Positions 54,941 to 62,757 of a stretch of DNA of 64,000 nucleotides are shown here, piece after piece. The DNA is from CAIYTF01 sp963664845 (GTDB taxonomy: Bacteria > Bacteroidota > Ignavibacteria > Ignavibacteriales > Ignavibacteriaceae): contig OY761615.1 in NCBI GenBank assembly GCA_963664845.1, positions 930,001-994,000 of the forward strand. Direction: 5' to 3'. The first letter of the stretch is position 1. The number at the start of each line of letters is the position of its first letter. The notes beneath the pieces were generated by a model. The model made no database searches. It had not been told where the DNA came from and was given only the letters and a program-made list of their open reading frames with translations. Both the position numbers and the translations under genes were made by a program.

Positions 54941-55202
54941 GGGTGGCAAGAAGGGGTGCAAGTCAAGGTTGCGGCTCAGTCGCTCCAGGGTGGCAATAAG
55001 CACGTCCTCTCCGCCCCTCGATGACTCATTGCTACGTCCGTGCGCCACCCTTACGCTCTTTCGCCTGACTTACATAATGCGGGTTCTACAACAATATCTT
55101 TTATGGTTTTCTTTGATTGAATAAGTCGTAGAACCGGACATTATGCAAACTTGCACCCACCCCGCTTCAATTGATTATATGATTCAGCGGGGCCCGCCAC
55201 CC
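54941..55202. ncRNA. Candidate structured RNA or recombination site with nested stems
   Basis: Five stems nest without conflict. A: 54941-54947 with 55196-55202 (7 bp). B: 54954-54963 with 55149-55158 (10 bp). D: 54987-54994 with 55044-55051 (8 bp) plus inner 55000-55004 with 55039-55043. C: 55073-55092 with 55125-55145 (about 18 of 20 pairs, one extra base on the right arm). E: 55160-55166 with 55186-55192 (7 bp). Layout A[B[D,C]E]. Strand is unknown. Stem C with its bulge recalls folded recombination sites, but integron R-boxes are not present. Confidence 0.55.
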
Positions 55203-55458
55203 TTAATCTCATAGTTGAAACCCACCCTCACAAAAATGCGCTTCCGTCGGCGATCTTTCATTCCCTTTAGTCCCGTTGCTATCCCGCAGTCTCCCCCTCC
55301 CGCCACCCCAAAATTCGATCCTCAACATGCAAGGCTCAACCGGCTTCGCCGGTCGGGCTTCATATCATATGGCTCCGTCCCTGTTTTGCGCTTCTAAGCC
55401 CGTTCCTGGCATTATTTTGGCCCTTCTAAATGATATCTCGTCTCTTCTCATGGATCTA

Positions 55459-55501
55459 TTGTCCTTCTTCGCCAGCCAAAGCCTTGGCTCGTTGTTGTAC
55501 T
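55459..55501 (+). repeat. 43-bp direct repeat, copy 2
   Basis: Second copy of the repeat at 54427-54469 (41 of 43 identical), on the same strand. Confidence 0.85.
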
Positions 55502-55579
55502 GCCCTCCGCTTCGCATCCGGGCAGTTGCCAAATGCCGTAATCAATTCTTCAGTGTGTTTCCTTAGCTGACGGCAGAGG

Positions 55580-55659
55580 CGCCCCCTGCGTGCTGCGTCG
55601 GCTTGCTCTCCCTCGTGCCTCGGTCGCGGGTGCCATCCTTGCAAGAAACGCAGGGGGCG
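55580..55659. repeat. Long-range 12-bp inverted repeat
   Basis: cgccccctgcgt at 55580-55591 pairs perfectly with 55648-55659 across 56 bases. A further GGCAG/CTGCC pair lies outside it. It could form a large hairpin; no gene is encoded within it. Confidence 0.6.
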
Positions 55660-56332
55660 TCACTGCCTCTCGTACTCCTGGCTTCCCATCGAAACGCGCC
55701 GTTGCCTCCGTTCGCTCCTCCGATTCCGCTACCTTCGCTACTCCTGGCTGACCAGGATCCGCTCCGTCCGCTCACTCCCTCGACTCTCTCCGGCAACCGC
55801 GCTCAGAACCGTCCCGCAACCCCCACCCTTATAATAAAATCAAACTAATCTCAGAAAGGAAATCCTAACATTCCCCCCCTTGATTGAAATATAAGCCCTC
55901 CAATCGCAGCAAGTCAAAAGATAGCACCAATATTTGTTCTTGTCCGCCGCTGGCGCGTCGGATATTTATTGAATCCGGCGCTCTCTTTCAACTTGCCTTT
56001 AGTCGGGCTTCGAATCTCAGGATTTTTCTTTTGCGGGGGGGAATGTTGTTTTTTTAATCACAGAAGAAAGGAATGGCTCGATTATGAAATCTTCGCCAAG
56101 TATCGTTTTGATGTGTTCCCGTCCGTCATGGAATCTAAAGTGTGTCCGGCGTGCCGGCAAGCTGCCGGAATTCCGCGTAACACATTTCCGCGAAAACGGT
56201 TTTTTCGATTCCTGGGTTTTCCGGTGTCCGGTGCAGGCTCTTTCGTTTTTCTCTGTGGCCTCCCGGGAATGGAAATCCCCGTTGCTGATCAGATTTCCTA
56301 AAACATTCATTAACTAAATCTAAGGAGATACT

Positions 56333-57181
56333 TTGAACCGGTCCGATATCTATGATGCTATCAATACCAGGATTCTTTCGAATCTTGAGAACGGCCAGCT
56401 CTTTTGGCGGCAGCCTTGGAAAGGCGGCCTGCCGGCCAACTATATTACAAAGCATATTTACCAGGGAATCAATTTTCTTTTATTGTGCATGGATTCCGTC
56501 TCCAATCCGTTCTATCTTACCTTTCTTCAGGCACAGTCCAAAAAATTGCGGATTAAAGCGGGTTCCAAGGGCCGCCAGATCATTTTCTACAAGCTGCAGG
56601 ACATAGATAACGTCCTGCCGTCCGGAGCCCTTGAAATGAAACGTTTCCCATATCTCAAATTCTCTTACGTGTTCAACCTTGAAGATCTGGAAAGCTACGA
56701 GATCCCGCAGCCCACTTTATCCGCTCCAATCGATTTGCTAGGAGAGATAATAAAAAATCATTCCGTCGATATCCGGCGCAATTTGGAACGCTGCTTTTAT
56801 AACGAGCTGGAAAATTATATCTCAACTCCGGACGTTTCGCACTTCACTTGTGAGGAGGAATATTTCGCGGCTCAGTTTCATGAACTGATTCACTGGTCAG
56901 GCCATCCGGAAAGGTTAAACCGTGTCCGGCATCTTGCCAAGGGCGATGAAATCTACGCCTTTGAGGAACTCATTGCAGAGATAGGCGCAAGTTATTTGCT
57001 CGGGCTTTGTGGCATTCAGAACGTTTTAGATAATTCGTCAGCATATCTCGAAACCTGGCTCCGTAAAGCTAAAGGCGATAATTCCTTTATCCTGTCGGCG
57101 GCGATTGCCGCGCAGAAAGCGGTCAACTTTTTAATTCCCCAGTCCGCCGGTCAGGCGGATCAACCGGAGTCCCGCGAGTAG
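56333..57181 (+). CDS. ArdC-like antirestriction protein (ssDNA-binding plus zincin domain)
   Basis: A 282-residue protein. The N-terminal part (1-125: IYDAINTRILSNLENGQLFWRQPWKG, YQGINFLLL) is the ArdC ssDNA-binding domain. The C-terminal zincin domain has H183-E-L-I-H187 and a downstream Glu in EELIAEIGAS (E211-E216), so a metallopeptidase site is intact. ArdC proteins on plasmids and phages protect incoming DNA from type I and other restriction. The start is a TTG, set by a strong AAGGAG site 5 bases upstream, with no ATG nearby. It lies in the same prophage as an RM gene, which it might help to offset. Confidence 0.9.
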   Translation: MNRSDIYDAINTRILSNLENGQLFWRQPWKGGLPANYITKHIYQGINFLLLCMDSVSNPFYLTFLQAQSKKLRIKAGSKGRQIIFYKLQDIDNVLPSGALEMKRFPYLKFSYVFNLEDLESYEIPQPTLSAPIDLLGEIIKNHSVDIRRNLERCFYNELENYISTPDVSHFTCEEEYFAAQFHELIHWSGHPERLNRVRHLAKGDEIYAFEELIAEIGASYLLGLCGIQNVLDNSSAYLETWLRKAKGDNSFILSAAIAAQKAVNFLIPQSAGQADQPESRE

Positions 57182-57212
57182 CGCGGGATTCCACAGAAAG
57201 TAGTTTTGTTTA

Positions 57213-57437
57213 ATGTCAGATAATGATTTCAGGCTCATTAAATCCCATCCGTTTATGCCCGGCGATTTTGTGTATTACCACAATTGCGCCGGTGACACAA
57301 TACCCACAAAAATATTGGCGGTCCGTACTATTCAGGTGAAAGTAGCTCAGTCAACAATTGCCGGCCACGGCTCAGCCTGGGTGTCCGCTCAAAATTGTGA
57401 ATTTCAATTACCACCAGAAGAAAGGTCTCAGTCATGA
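57213..57437 (+). CDS. Small unknown protein downstream of ardC-like gene
   Basis: A 74-residue protein (MSDNDFRLIKSHPFMPGDFVYYHNCAGD...). A 'PGDFVYY' start of a small beta-barrel is the only pattern; there is no recognised family. Its stop overlaps the start of the next gene (ATGA), so the two are co-translated. It lies 31 bp after the ArdC-like gene and on the same strand. Small accessory genes of this kind are common next to antirestriction genes. Confidence 0.6.
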   Translation: MSDNDFRLIKSHPFMPGDFVYYHNCAGDTIPTKILAVRTIQVKVAQSTIAGHGSAWVSAQNCEFQLPPEERSQS

Positions 57438-57649
57438 AGTACTATCATAAAACGTATGCCCGCGATCCGTATTGGACGACTGCTCGTTTCAACTCAAAAT
57501 GTAATTGTGGTCAGGAGATTAGAAAAGGCGACCGGATATTTTACTATCCGGTGACGAAAACCGCGCTCTGTCCAAAGTGCAGTGAAAAAGCGGCCAATGA
57601 ATTCGCGTGCTCAGTCCAGGACGAGGATTTCTATAATTCGCAGTACTAG
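57434..57649 (+). CDS. Small zinc-ribbon-like protein
   Basis: A 71-residue protein. Cysteines are arranged CNC...CPKC (about residues 23-25 and 47-50), with 'GQEIRKGDRIFYYP' between the pairs, the layout of a small zinc ribbon. No further motif is seen. Start overlaps the previous gene by 4 bp. Last gene of the plus-strand block. Confidence 0.65.
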   Translation: MKYYHKTYARDPYWTTARFNSKCNCGQEIRKGDRIFYYPVTKTALCPKCSEKAANEFACSVQDEDFYNSQY

Positions 57650-57652
57650 GCA

Positions 57653-57686
57653 ATAAAAAAGCCCGGTGCTGGGGGGGACACCGGGC
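57653..57686 (-). terminator. Terminator of the right-block minus-strand operon
   Basis: A perfect 8-bp GC stem (57661-57668 with 57679-57686) has a loop of seven G's and neighbours. On the minus strand it runs into a T-tract (complement of the A's at 57653-57660). It lies 127 bp past the last minus-strand gene (57813). Confidence 0.8.
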
Positions 57687-57812
57687 CGCTGTTGTTAGTT
57701 TACAGGACAGGGGAAAAGCCTGCAAACTGAGCATTTCAAATTTACTTCATTTCTCAATGGTAAACAATTCATTGTCCCCAAAAATATTTCGTGAAGAATA
57801 GTTGCACACTTT

Positions 57813-58112
57813 TTATAACTCCAGCTTTAACTGTTGCCACCCGTATAGTCTTTTTGCTTCTTTTATCGTCTTTCTGGTGAAGCCTTCCTTGCAGCCCAAT
57901 ATTTTCATAAATTCTTTAGTTGTATGCCTGTATACATTTTCCATTATGTATTGTCGTTGAATTCTATATAGATTTCTTTTGGCAAAATAATAAGTATCCT
58001 TTTCCATTTTTTTATTGAGCTTAAAGAAAGTGTCTATTCCGACAGTCTCAATAATCAGTATGGTTTCATCCGATGAACTTTTACGCCAATCGATTTCGTC
58101 ATACCACTGCAC
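57813..58112 (-). CDS. Small prophage protein downstream of terminase
   Basis: A 99-residue helical protein starting at a GTG 2 bp after the terminase stop, with AAGG about 9 bases upstream. The middle (residues 40-60) is basic and aromatic. The end (KEFMKILGCKEGFTRKTIKEAKRLYG) resembles a small helix-turn-helix. It could be a late-gene activator or portal-adjacent protein. No family is recognised. Confidence 0.55.
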   Translation of the reverse strand: MQWYDEIDWRKSSSDETILIIETVGIDTFFKLNKKMEKDTYYFAKRNLYRIQRQYIMENVYRHTTKEFMKILGCKEGFTRKTIKEAKRLYGWQQLKLEL

Positions 58113-58114
58113 GG

Positions 58115-59374
58115 TCAGTAGCCTTTTAGTATATTGTCAGATTCCATTACAGGCCTGGATATTATTTCAACCGGGTATCGTTCATATTCCAAATCCTCAC
58201 TCGCTGCAGCAATCGCGAGGGCCAGTGCCCAAAACCGGTCCGCGTGCCCGGTCTCGTTTCGGTTAGCATTGAATACGATATTATTACTGGGAGTAATACT
58301 TTTTCGTATTGCGTGTATGTCCGTGATCAGGTCCCGTTCATCCGGCAGCTCAATTCGTCTCTGTTCCAAAAGCGTTTTCACGCGCAGCACCAGTTCCTGT
58401 TTAATATCCGGGGTAAACCATACCTTCTCTATGAATGAGAATTCATTTGCGAGGTCTTCTGCCAGGTTGTTCCCGATGCCTGTTGAGTCAATCATTCCCC
58501 GGGAGATTTCCCCCTTTTTTATAGTGTCCGTAAGAAGTTTAAGCTGCTCGGAATATTCAATATTTTGCCATGTTTCCAGGTGCTTAAAGTAGAATTTATT
58601 TTCAAATAAAGTTGTTATATATACACAGGTCAGATCCTTCTTTCGCCCAATATCTATGCCTATGAAATTGATCCCGTCTATGTTGCTTTCCTCCCTTGCC
58701 ACGCAGCGCTGAATCAGTTCAAATGGGAAGTAAGAAGTGGCTTCGTCTATAAACTGACATTCAAACTCCTGTTTGAACGAATCTTCGTCAAAATTGCGTT
58801 TTATGACGTCAATATTGAGCTTACAGCCCATTTTTATTGCATTATAGCAGTCAATTTGTTTCCTTTTAAAGTCAGGAAACCGCTTTGTGTCCGTAAAAAT
58901 CCGGTAAAACATGTTCGATTGCCCCAGGGGAGTACTGCAAATTGAGATCTGATATTTCGTGTTCGATGATATCGAAGGTAAGAGCGCTTCGAATAATCGG
59001 TCTGCATCCGGATGAAGCGCGAATTCATCCAATCGGACATCTCCGGGAAAGCCTCTGATCGTCTCGGGCCGGGAGGGAAGGCAATGAATCGTCTTACCGT
59101 TGAAAAATTCCTTTTCCGTGCGGTTGTCTTTTTTCAGTTTTATGCCCCACAGTTTCGAATATATCTCAAGCCAGTTCTCAACATATTTCATAAGCTTATT
59201 TGATTGTCGCTGCGAGGATGAAACCAGCAGCTGCTCTATATCTTCAAGATAGCACCGCCTCACTGCCTTATACGCAATGGCACATGATGAAAAACCGATC
59301 TGCCGGGACTTATTAATAATGTCAAACGTCGACCGGTCCTTAACATAATCAGACTGATATTTATAAAGCTTCAT
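58115..59374 (-). CDS. Terminase large subunit (Mu gp28-like)
   Basis: A 419-residue DNA-packaging motor. The ATPase half shows the adenine/phosphate-binding SRQIG segment (23-27), a Q-x-S-x-K region near 55-60 and a Walker B-type VRLDEFAL (D116-E117). The nuclease half begins FIGIDIGRKKDLTCVY near 235-250 with the expected metal-binding Asp. The Walker A Lys is not in the classical place (SRQIGFSS), as in many Mu gp28-like proteins. It overlaps or abuts genes on both sides (TAG-g-ATG upstream). It sits 20 kb away from the portal gene and on the opposite strand. Confidence 0.85.
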   Translation of the reverse strand: MKLYKYQSDYVKDRSTFDIINKSRQIGFSSCAIAYKAVRRCYLEDIEQLLVSSSQRQSNKLMKYVENWLEIYSKLWGIKLKKDNRTEKEFFNGKTIHCLPSRPETIRGFPGDVRLDEFALHPDADRLFEALLPSISSNTKYQISICSTPLGQSNMFYRIFTDTKRFPDFKRKQIDCYNAIKMGCKLNIDVIKRNFDEDSFKQEFECQFIDEATSYFPFELIQRCVAREESNIDGINFIGIDIGRKKDLTCVYITTLFENKFYFKHLETWQNIEYSEQLKLLTDTIKKGEISRGMIDSTGIGNNLAEDLANEFSFIEKVWFTPDIKQELVLRVKTLLEQRRIELPDERDLITDIHAIRKSITPSNNIVFNANRNETGHADRFWALALAIAAASEDLEYERYPVEIISRPVMESDNILKGY

Positions 59375-59375
59375 C

Positions 59376-59663
59376 CTAATTGCTTAAAAATGTTTTAATT
59401 AATTCTTGTCCCTTTTGCGCCTTTAGGTAATTCTCCATGCCGATTTGGTTTTGTTTGTTTTCGCCCGGCTGTAGTAATAAATCGGCTTCTTTTAAGCTCG
59501 CCAATAATTCCATACAAATACTTATGGCAAATAATACTGCAATATCAGCAGCCAGTCTATCTTTTGGCGCAGTTCTAAGTATACGCCGTTCGGTCCTCTG
59601 CAGTATCCTTGTTAGCAGTTTTGCATATGGACTCATCCAATTTTCCCATTTTATTTTCTTCAT
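59376..59663 (-). CDS. Small helical prophage protein
   Basis: A 95-residue helical protein (MKKIKWENWMSPYAKLLTRILQRTERR...). It has a hydrophobic middle helix (LAADIAVLFAISICMELLASL). It precedes terminase large subunit by 1 bp between stop and start, and follows the small-subunit gene. A terminase partner or packaging helper is likely from position only. Confidence 0.6.
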   Translation of the reverse strand: MKKIKWENWMSPYAKLLTRILQRTERRILRTAPKDRLAADIAVLFAISICMELLASLKEADLLLQPGENKQNQIGMENYLKAQKGQELIKTFLSN

Positions 59664-59742
59664 CTGACCAACTCTCTTGTTTTGCTAAAAAATTCGTCTC
59701 ATTGCGTTTGCACTTGCCCGAAGTTCAGGCAGGCCCGGGTCG

Positions 59743-60132
59743 TTACTCGAATAATCGCTCAAGTTCTTTTTTAACTTTTTTCTTGTCGATTACAATAGTT
59801 TCCACTTCCTGCCGGTCTTTCCATCCGTGCTGTTTCAGCGCGAAAATACACCCGGCAACTGGAAGGCTGCCGGTTACCATGCCACGCTCTAACGCCGCCA
59901 GTTTTTTTAGCACAGACAATTCGGTAAGCTCTTTCAGCTCTTTATTTTCATAAAGCGTTTGTCTTCGCATTTGCATCTTGAACGCAAAATCATTCACGAT
60001 AGGAATATCCGTGTTCATAATGTAGTCCATGTATTTTTCTTTAATCTCCTGGATTTCCTTTTGTGTCAGCCGCCGTCTTTTTGCAGGTTTGTTTGAACTG
60101 GTCACCAAACTCGTTTTTTTCTTGTGTTTCAT
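59743..60132 (-). CDS. Terminase small-subunit-like protein
   Basis: A 129-residue protein starting at the ATG at 60132, which has AAGGA 8 bases upstream; a TTG at 60156 would add 8 residues. It opens with a basic stretch, then a helix-turn-helix (AFKMQMRRQTLYENKELKEL). The block 'LERGMVTGSLPVAGCIFALKQHGWKDRQEVE' is typical of phage small terminase/DNA-packaging proteins in this lineage. It would recognise the packaging site for the large subunit, which lies two genes downstream. Confidence 0.78.
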   Translation of the reverse strand: MKHKKKTSLVTSSNKPAKRRRLTQKEIQEIKEKYMDYIMNTDIPIVNDFAFKMQMRRQTLYENKELKELTELSVLKKLAALERGMVTGSLPVAGCIFALKQHGWKDRQEVETIVIDKKKVKKELERLFE

Positions 60133-60163
60133 AAAATGTTCCTTCTTTGTGCTCAAATTATTC

Positions 60164-60523
60164 TTACGTGTATTGCGCTGTGCGTTTTCTCGAATGAGTT
60201 ACTGTTTTAAGTCGTTCTTCAAACAGCCTGATATTTTTCTCGTTTAAATCGGTGACCGGCCAAAGATCAATAAACGGGTTAAAATGTTCAGATGAATAGC
60301 GTTCTATAATCTGGTCGTGCTCCAGTTTTGCCGGTTTTGTATTTCTCCCGGTTGCGCTATATACAATCTTCAAAACGGTGTTTGCTGCTATTCCAAGTTC
60401 CTTTGCAATAAATCTGAATTTTTCCTTATCCGTTATCTTAGGCTCGTTCAGAGACTCGTAAATCTGTAATGCCTTTTTTGTTAGTTCGGCTTTTTGTTCC
60501 TCTGAAAATCTGTGTCGCGTCAT
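60164..60523 (-). CDS. Small DNA-binding prophage protein
   Basis: A 119-residue basic protein starting at the ATG at 60523, with GGAG 5 bases upstream; an upstream ATG at 60607 is not supported. The core 'EKFRFIAKELGIAANTVLKIVYSATGR' is a helix-turn-helix. It could be a packaging recogniser or regulator. It is 31 bp from the small-terminase gene. Confidence 0.62.
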   Translation of the reverse strand: MTRHRFSEEQKAELTKKALQIYESLNEPKITDKEKFRFIAKELGIAANTVLKIVYSATGRNTKPAKLEHDQIIERYSSEHFNPFIDLWPVTDLNEKNIRLFEERLKTVTHSRKRTAQYT

Positions 60524-60579
60524 TTCTGCTCCATAGCTATAACTTTTACCAATACTCCAGATGAGAATATTATCCCATA

Positions 60580-60602
60580 CTTGCCTGGTTAAACCTGGCA
60601 AG
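60580..60602. promoter_or_regulatory. Near-perfect palindrome, possible operator
   Basis: An 11-1-11 near-palindrome (arms 60580-60590 and 60592-60602, one mismatch) centred about 70 bp upstream of the minus-strand gene at 60523. Its size and symmetry suit a dimeric repressor or activator binding site in the early/late switch. Confidence 0.4.
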
Positions 60603-60663
60603 TGCATTGCGAGGCAGACAGCAATTCTTTCGGAATTGTATCTGCATTAAAAGGCCATGATTA

Positions 60664-61656
60664 TCATTCTGCTTTCTCCACTACCAGTCCCTGTTCCTTC
60701 AGAAAGTGCTGGTAAGGAGAGTCACCGGTCTTTTGTGCTTCCTGCCATTCGGCCTGGATATTTTCAAGATTCAATTTTTCACTTGCCTTCTGTTGCTTTA
60801 CCTGCCTTTCTCTCTGTTTTTTACATTTGTCGCCAATTCTGCCGCTTATCTTTGAGCATAAATACTGGGAATTTCTCTTCGCTTCAGCAGCTAATGGGAA
60901 TTCCTTAAATGCCTGCACAATAAGTTCCCATGTATCCGGTGCCGGCAGATCGCTTTCAGTCAGTATGTTGTATACCCGCGTTATCTCTCCGGGGTGTGGT
61001 ACCTTATCGCAAAAATTCTGGAAAAGAAGATCAATTTCTGCTCGGGTTTCAGTTTCCTCAGTAAAAAGCGTAAAATTCAAAAAATCGTGGTCGTTGTTGT
61101 AAAACCGCTTCGGCTGATCCGAAGCCTGCCTGGCAGCTCTACTACTACAACTACTCTTATTTACTTTACTCTTCTTTACTTTGTGAATAACTTCCGTCTT
61201 TTCCGGGGTTTCTTCCGCCTCCGGGACGGAATTAACTGTTTTGTCAGGGTTTTTGTCCGTCAATAACCATAATTTTGGTTCTATATGACGGTCCGCTCGT
61301 TTTCTGGTAGCATCAAGCCAAGTCTTCTGAATTCTCCTGGATGTGAGGATGCCAAACGAATCGAACACGAGGTTGTCAAAAACCTCCCATTGGATTAACC
61401 TGGCCACAACTTCTCTGATCAAATTCACTTGGGAACCGCCTAACGCGTAGGCAACGCCTGTTGCAAATTTTAGTTGTGTTTTTTCATCCCACACACAGTA
61501 GTAACCTTCATTCTTGTAGATGTACGCCAAAAGTTTGATAAATATAAATTCGCCTTTCATTCCGAATTCGCCAATTATCATCTGTAGCTTATCGTCGTTC
61601 TCACACGAAACATCGAGGGGAAAGTAATCTATTGCCTGCTTCGTCGGTCTTGGCAT
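60664..61656 (-). CDS. DUF4373-type phage replication/initiation protein
   Basis: A 330-residue protein. The first 110 residues (PRPTKQAIDYFPLDVSCENDDKL, AYIYKNEGYYCVWDEKT, RLIQWEVFDNLVFDSFGILTS) match the DUF4373 N-terminal winged-helix domain found in replication-organiser proteins of Gram-positive and Bacteroidota phages. A linker rich in Lys/Ser and a second helical domain follow. It starts directly after the previous stop (TAA-ATG). A role in phage DNA replication start is inferred from the family. Confidence 0.82.
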   Translation of the reverse strand: MPRPTKQAIDYFPLDVSCENDDKLQMIIGEFGMKGEFIFIKLLAYIYKNEGYYCVWDEKTQLKFATGVAYALGGSQVNLIREVVARLIQWEVFDNLVFDSFGILTSRRIQKTWLDATRKRADRHIEPKLWLLTDKNPDKTVNSVPEAEETPEKTEVIHKVKKSKVNKSSCSSRAARQASDQPKRFYNNDHDFLNFTLFTEETETRAEIDLLFQNFCDKVPHPGEITRVYNILTESDLPAPDTWELIVQAFKEFPLAAEAKRNSQYLCSKISGRIGDKCKKQRERQVKQQKASEKLNLENIQAEWQEAQKTGDSPYQHFLKEQGLVVEKAE

Positions 61657-62031
61657 TTAGGTTACTCTCCAAAGTATTCCATATATCCCTGTTATTTGAT
61701 CTTTCCGTTTTTTCTTGAACAAGCCTTCCATAACCGGCGCCATAACTCCCTGTCTGATCAGCTCATTTCGCAGTAAACATATTTGTTCGGCAGGAAGATT
61801 AATAAACCGGGAAATATCAATATCGGTGGCTCCCTCTGGCCCTGGAGCCTTAAAAGAATCATAAACCCACTTGCGTTTTATGTCTGTGTTCTCTGAATTC
61901 TGGCTTTTTATGGAAGCTCTTAATTTTTCTTGTGCGGTTTTTGGCGATGCGGGTACTTCAAGCGGTATACCGGAGAAAAGAGGCAGATCATCGACGGACT
62001 CAGGCTGGGGAGGATAAAAATCATTTTGCAT
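61657..62031 (-). CDS. Small prophage protein upstream of replication gene
   Basis: A 124-residue protein starting at the ATG at 62031; a TTG at 62076 would add 15 residues and is less likely. The C-terminal half (DISRFINLPAEQICLLRNELIRQGVMAPVMEGLFKK) is a winged-helix-like DNA-binding region. The N-terminal half is Pro-rich and probably disordered. It lies directly before the DUF4373 gene with no gap, so a joint replication role is likely. Confidence 0.6.
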   Translation of the reverse strand: MQNDFYPPQPESVDDLPLFSGIPLEVPASPKTAQEKLRASIKSQNSENTDIKRKWVYDSFKAPGPEGATDIDISRFINLPAEQICLLRNELIRQGVMAPVMEGLFKKKRKDQITGIYGILWRVT

Positions 62032-62176
62032 GGCACAGACCTGACTTCTGAACGAGTAGTCTTTCAGTTTCCCCAAATTGTAAGGGAGTTTCTTCCGGGC
62101 ATAATTCCTGTTTTTCTTCAGTTACCCCATATGCTTTTCTCTATGATAATTTTCATATCGATAACTTTGTATAAGG

Positions 62177-62359
62177 TTACTTCGAATAGTTGTTTGCCAT
62201 CGGTTTATCCAGCAGCTTGCGAAATATTGCTTTAATGATAGCCTTCACAATGAAACGGAAGCCGTTATTATTGATAAGATCCTGAACATATAAATTCGTG
62301 TCATCATAAATAGTAACTTGGTTGAATCCCGCTTCATACGGCACAGATGTTATATACAT
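62177..62359 (-). CDS. Small unknown prophage protein
   Basis: A 60-residue protein (MYITSVPYEAGFNQVTIYDD...). AAGGAG lies 7 bases before the ATG, which is what makes it credible. A helix with 'FIVKAIIKAIFRKLL' is the main feature. It is 11 bp after the HTH protein gene. No function can be given. Confidence 0.6.
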   Translation of the reverse strand: MYITSVPYEAGFNQVTIYDDTNLYVQDLINNNGFRFIVKAIIKAIFRKLLDKPMANNYSK

Positions 62360-62370
62360 AACAATACTCC

Positions 62371-62733
62371 TTACCTTGATTGTGATCTGTTTCGCGGGAA
62401 AAATCGTTCTACGATGGATTCGGCTGATTCACCGGCAGTAACAGGATGAAAATTTTTTGATTTCGCAACAAGCCTGCTGTCCTGGAATTCGGTAATATCC
62501 GCCAATTTGAAGCGGTATCTTTTTTTATGATCGACGACATACATCCGCGATTTTAGCTTACCTGATTTAACAAGGCTCAGTATCTTGGCTTGCCCTAAAT
62601 GAAGTAGTTTAGAGGCTCGTGAAAGGCTAATCTCTTCAATTGAATATCTGATTTGTTCCGCTCTGAGAGACAGCAAAGCCTTTTCAATATCAAATAGCTT
62701 GTGAACGATGAATTGTTCGGTCTGTGTATCCAT
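62371..62733 (-). CDS. Excisionase-type helix-turn-helix DNA-binding protein
   Basis: A 120-residue protein with a winged-helix HTH of the MerR/excisionase type. The core is ISLSRASKLLHLGQAKILSLVKSGKLKSR followed by KKRYRFKLADITEF, the 'x-Y-R-F-x-x-x-D-I-x-x-F' wing. It is next to small regulatory genes and near the integrase, so it could be an excisionase or early regulator. It starts 24 bp after the ribbon-helix-helix gene. Confidence 0.78.
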   Translation of the reverse strand: MDTQTEQFIVHKLFDIEKALLSLRAEQIRYSIEEISLSRASKLLHLGQAKILSLVKSGKLKSRMYVVDHKKRYRFKLADITEFQDSRLVAKSKNFHPVTAGESAESIVERFFPRNRSQSR

Positions 62734-62757
62734 TACAATTTGCTGCCGAAACTAAAT

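Larger units (their letters stand above)
54375..56332. other. 1.96-kb gene-free, inverted-repeat-rich region
   Basis: No frame in either strand gives a recognisable protein. Open frames such as 54387-54743, 55603-55848 and 55969-56301 read as low-complexity Pro/Ser/Arg translation. The plus strand is C/T-rich over long stretches (strong base skew). It contains two 43-bp direct repeats (54427-54469, 55459-55501), a nested stem structure (54,941-55,202), a palindrome (54846-54854 with 54872-54881) and a 12-bp inverted repeat over 80 bp (55580-55591 with 55648-55659). It may be a composite of structured RNA genes or recombination cassettes. Confidence 0.6.

Noticed and set aside
54941..55202. 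Integron attC site
   Set aside because: The palindrome has an extra base like attC, but the conserved core boxes (RYYYAAC / GTTRRRY) and an integron integrase are missing.
55563..55848. Opposed open frames on both strands
   Set aside because: Gly/Ser/Arg- or Pro/Ser-rich translations of a repeat-rich GC stretch, as expected by chance.
54375..56332. Retron or diversity-generating element
   Set aside because: No reverse transcriptase gene and no variable/template repeat pair is present in the window.
54375..56332. Group II intron
   Set aside because: No recognisable domain V pattern and no maturase gene.
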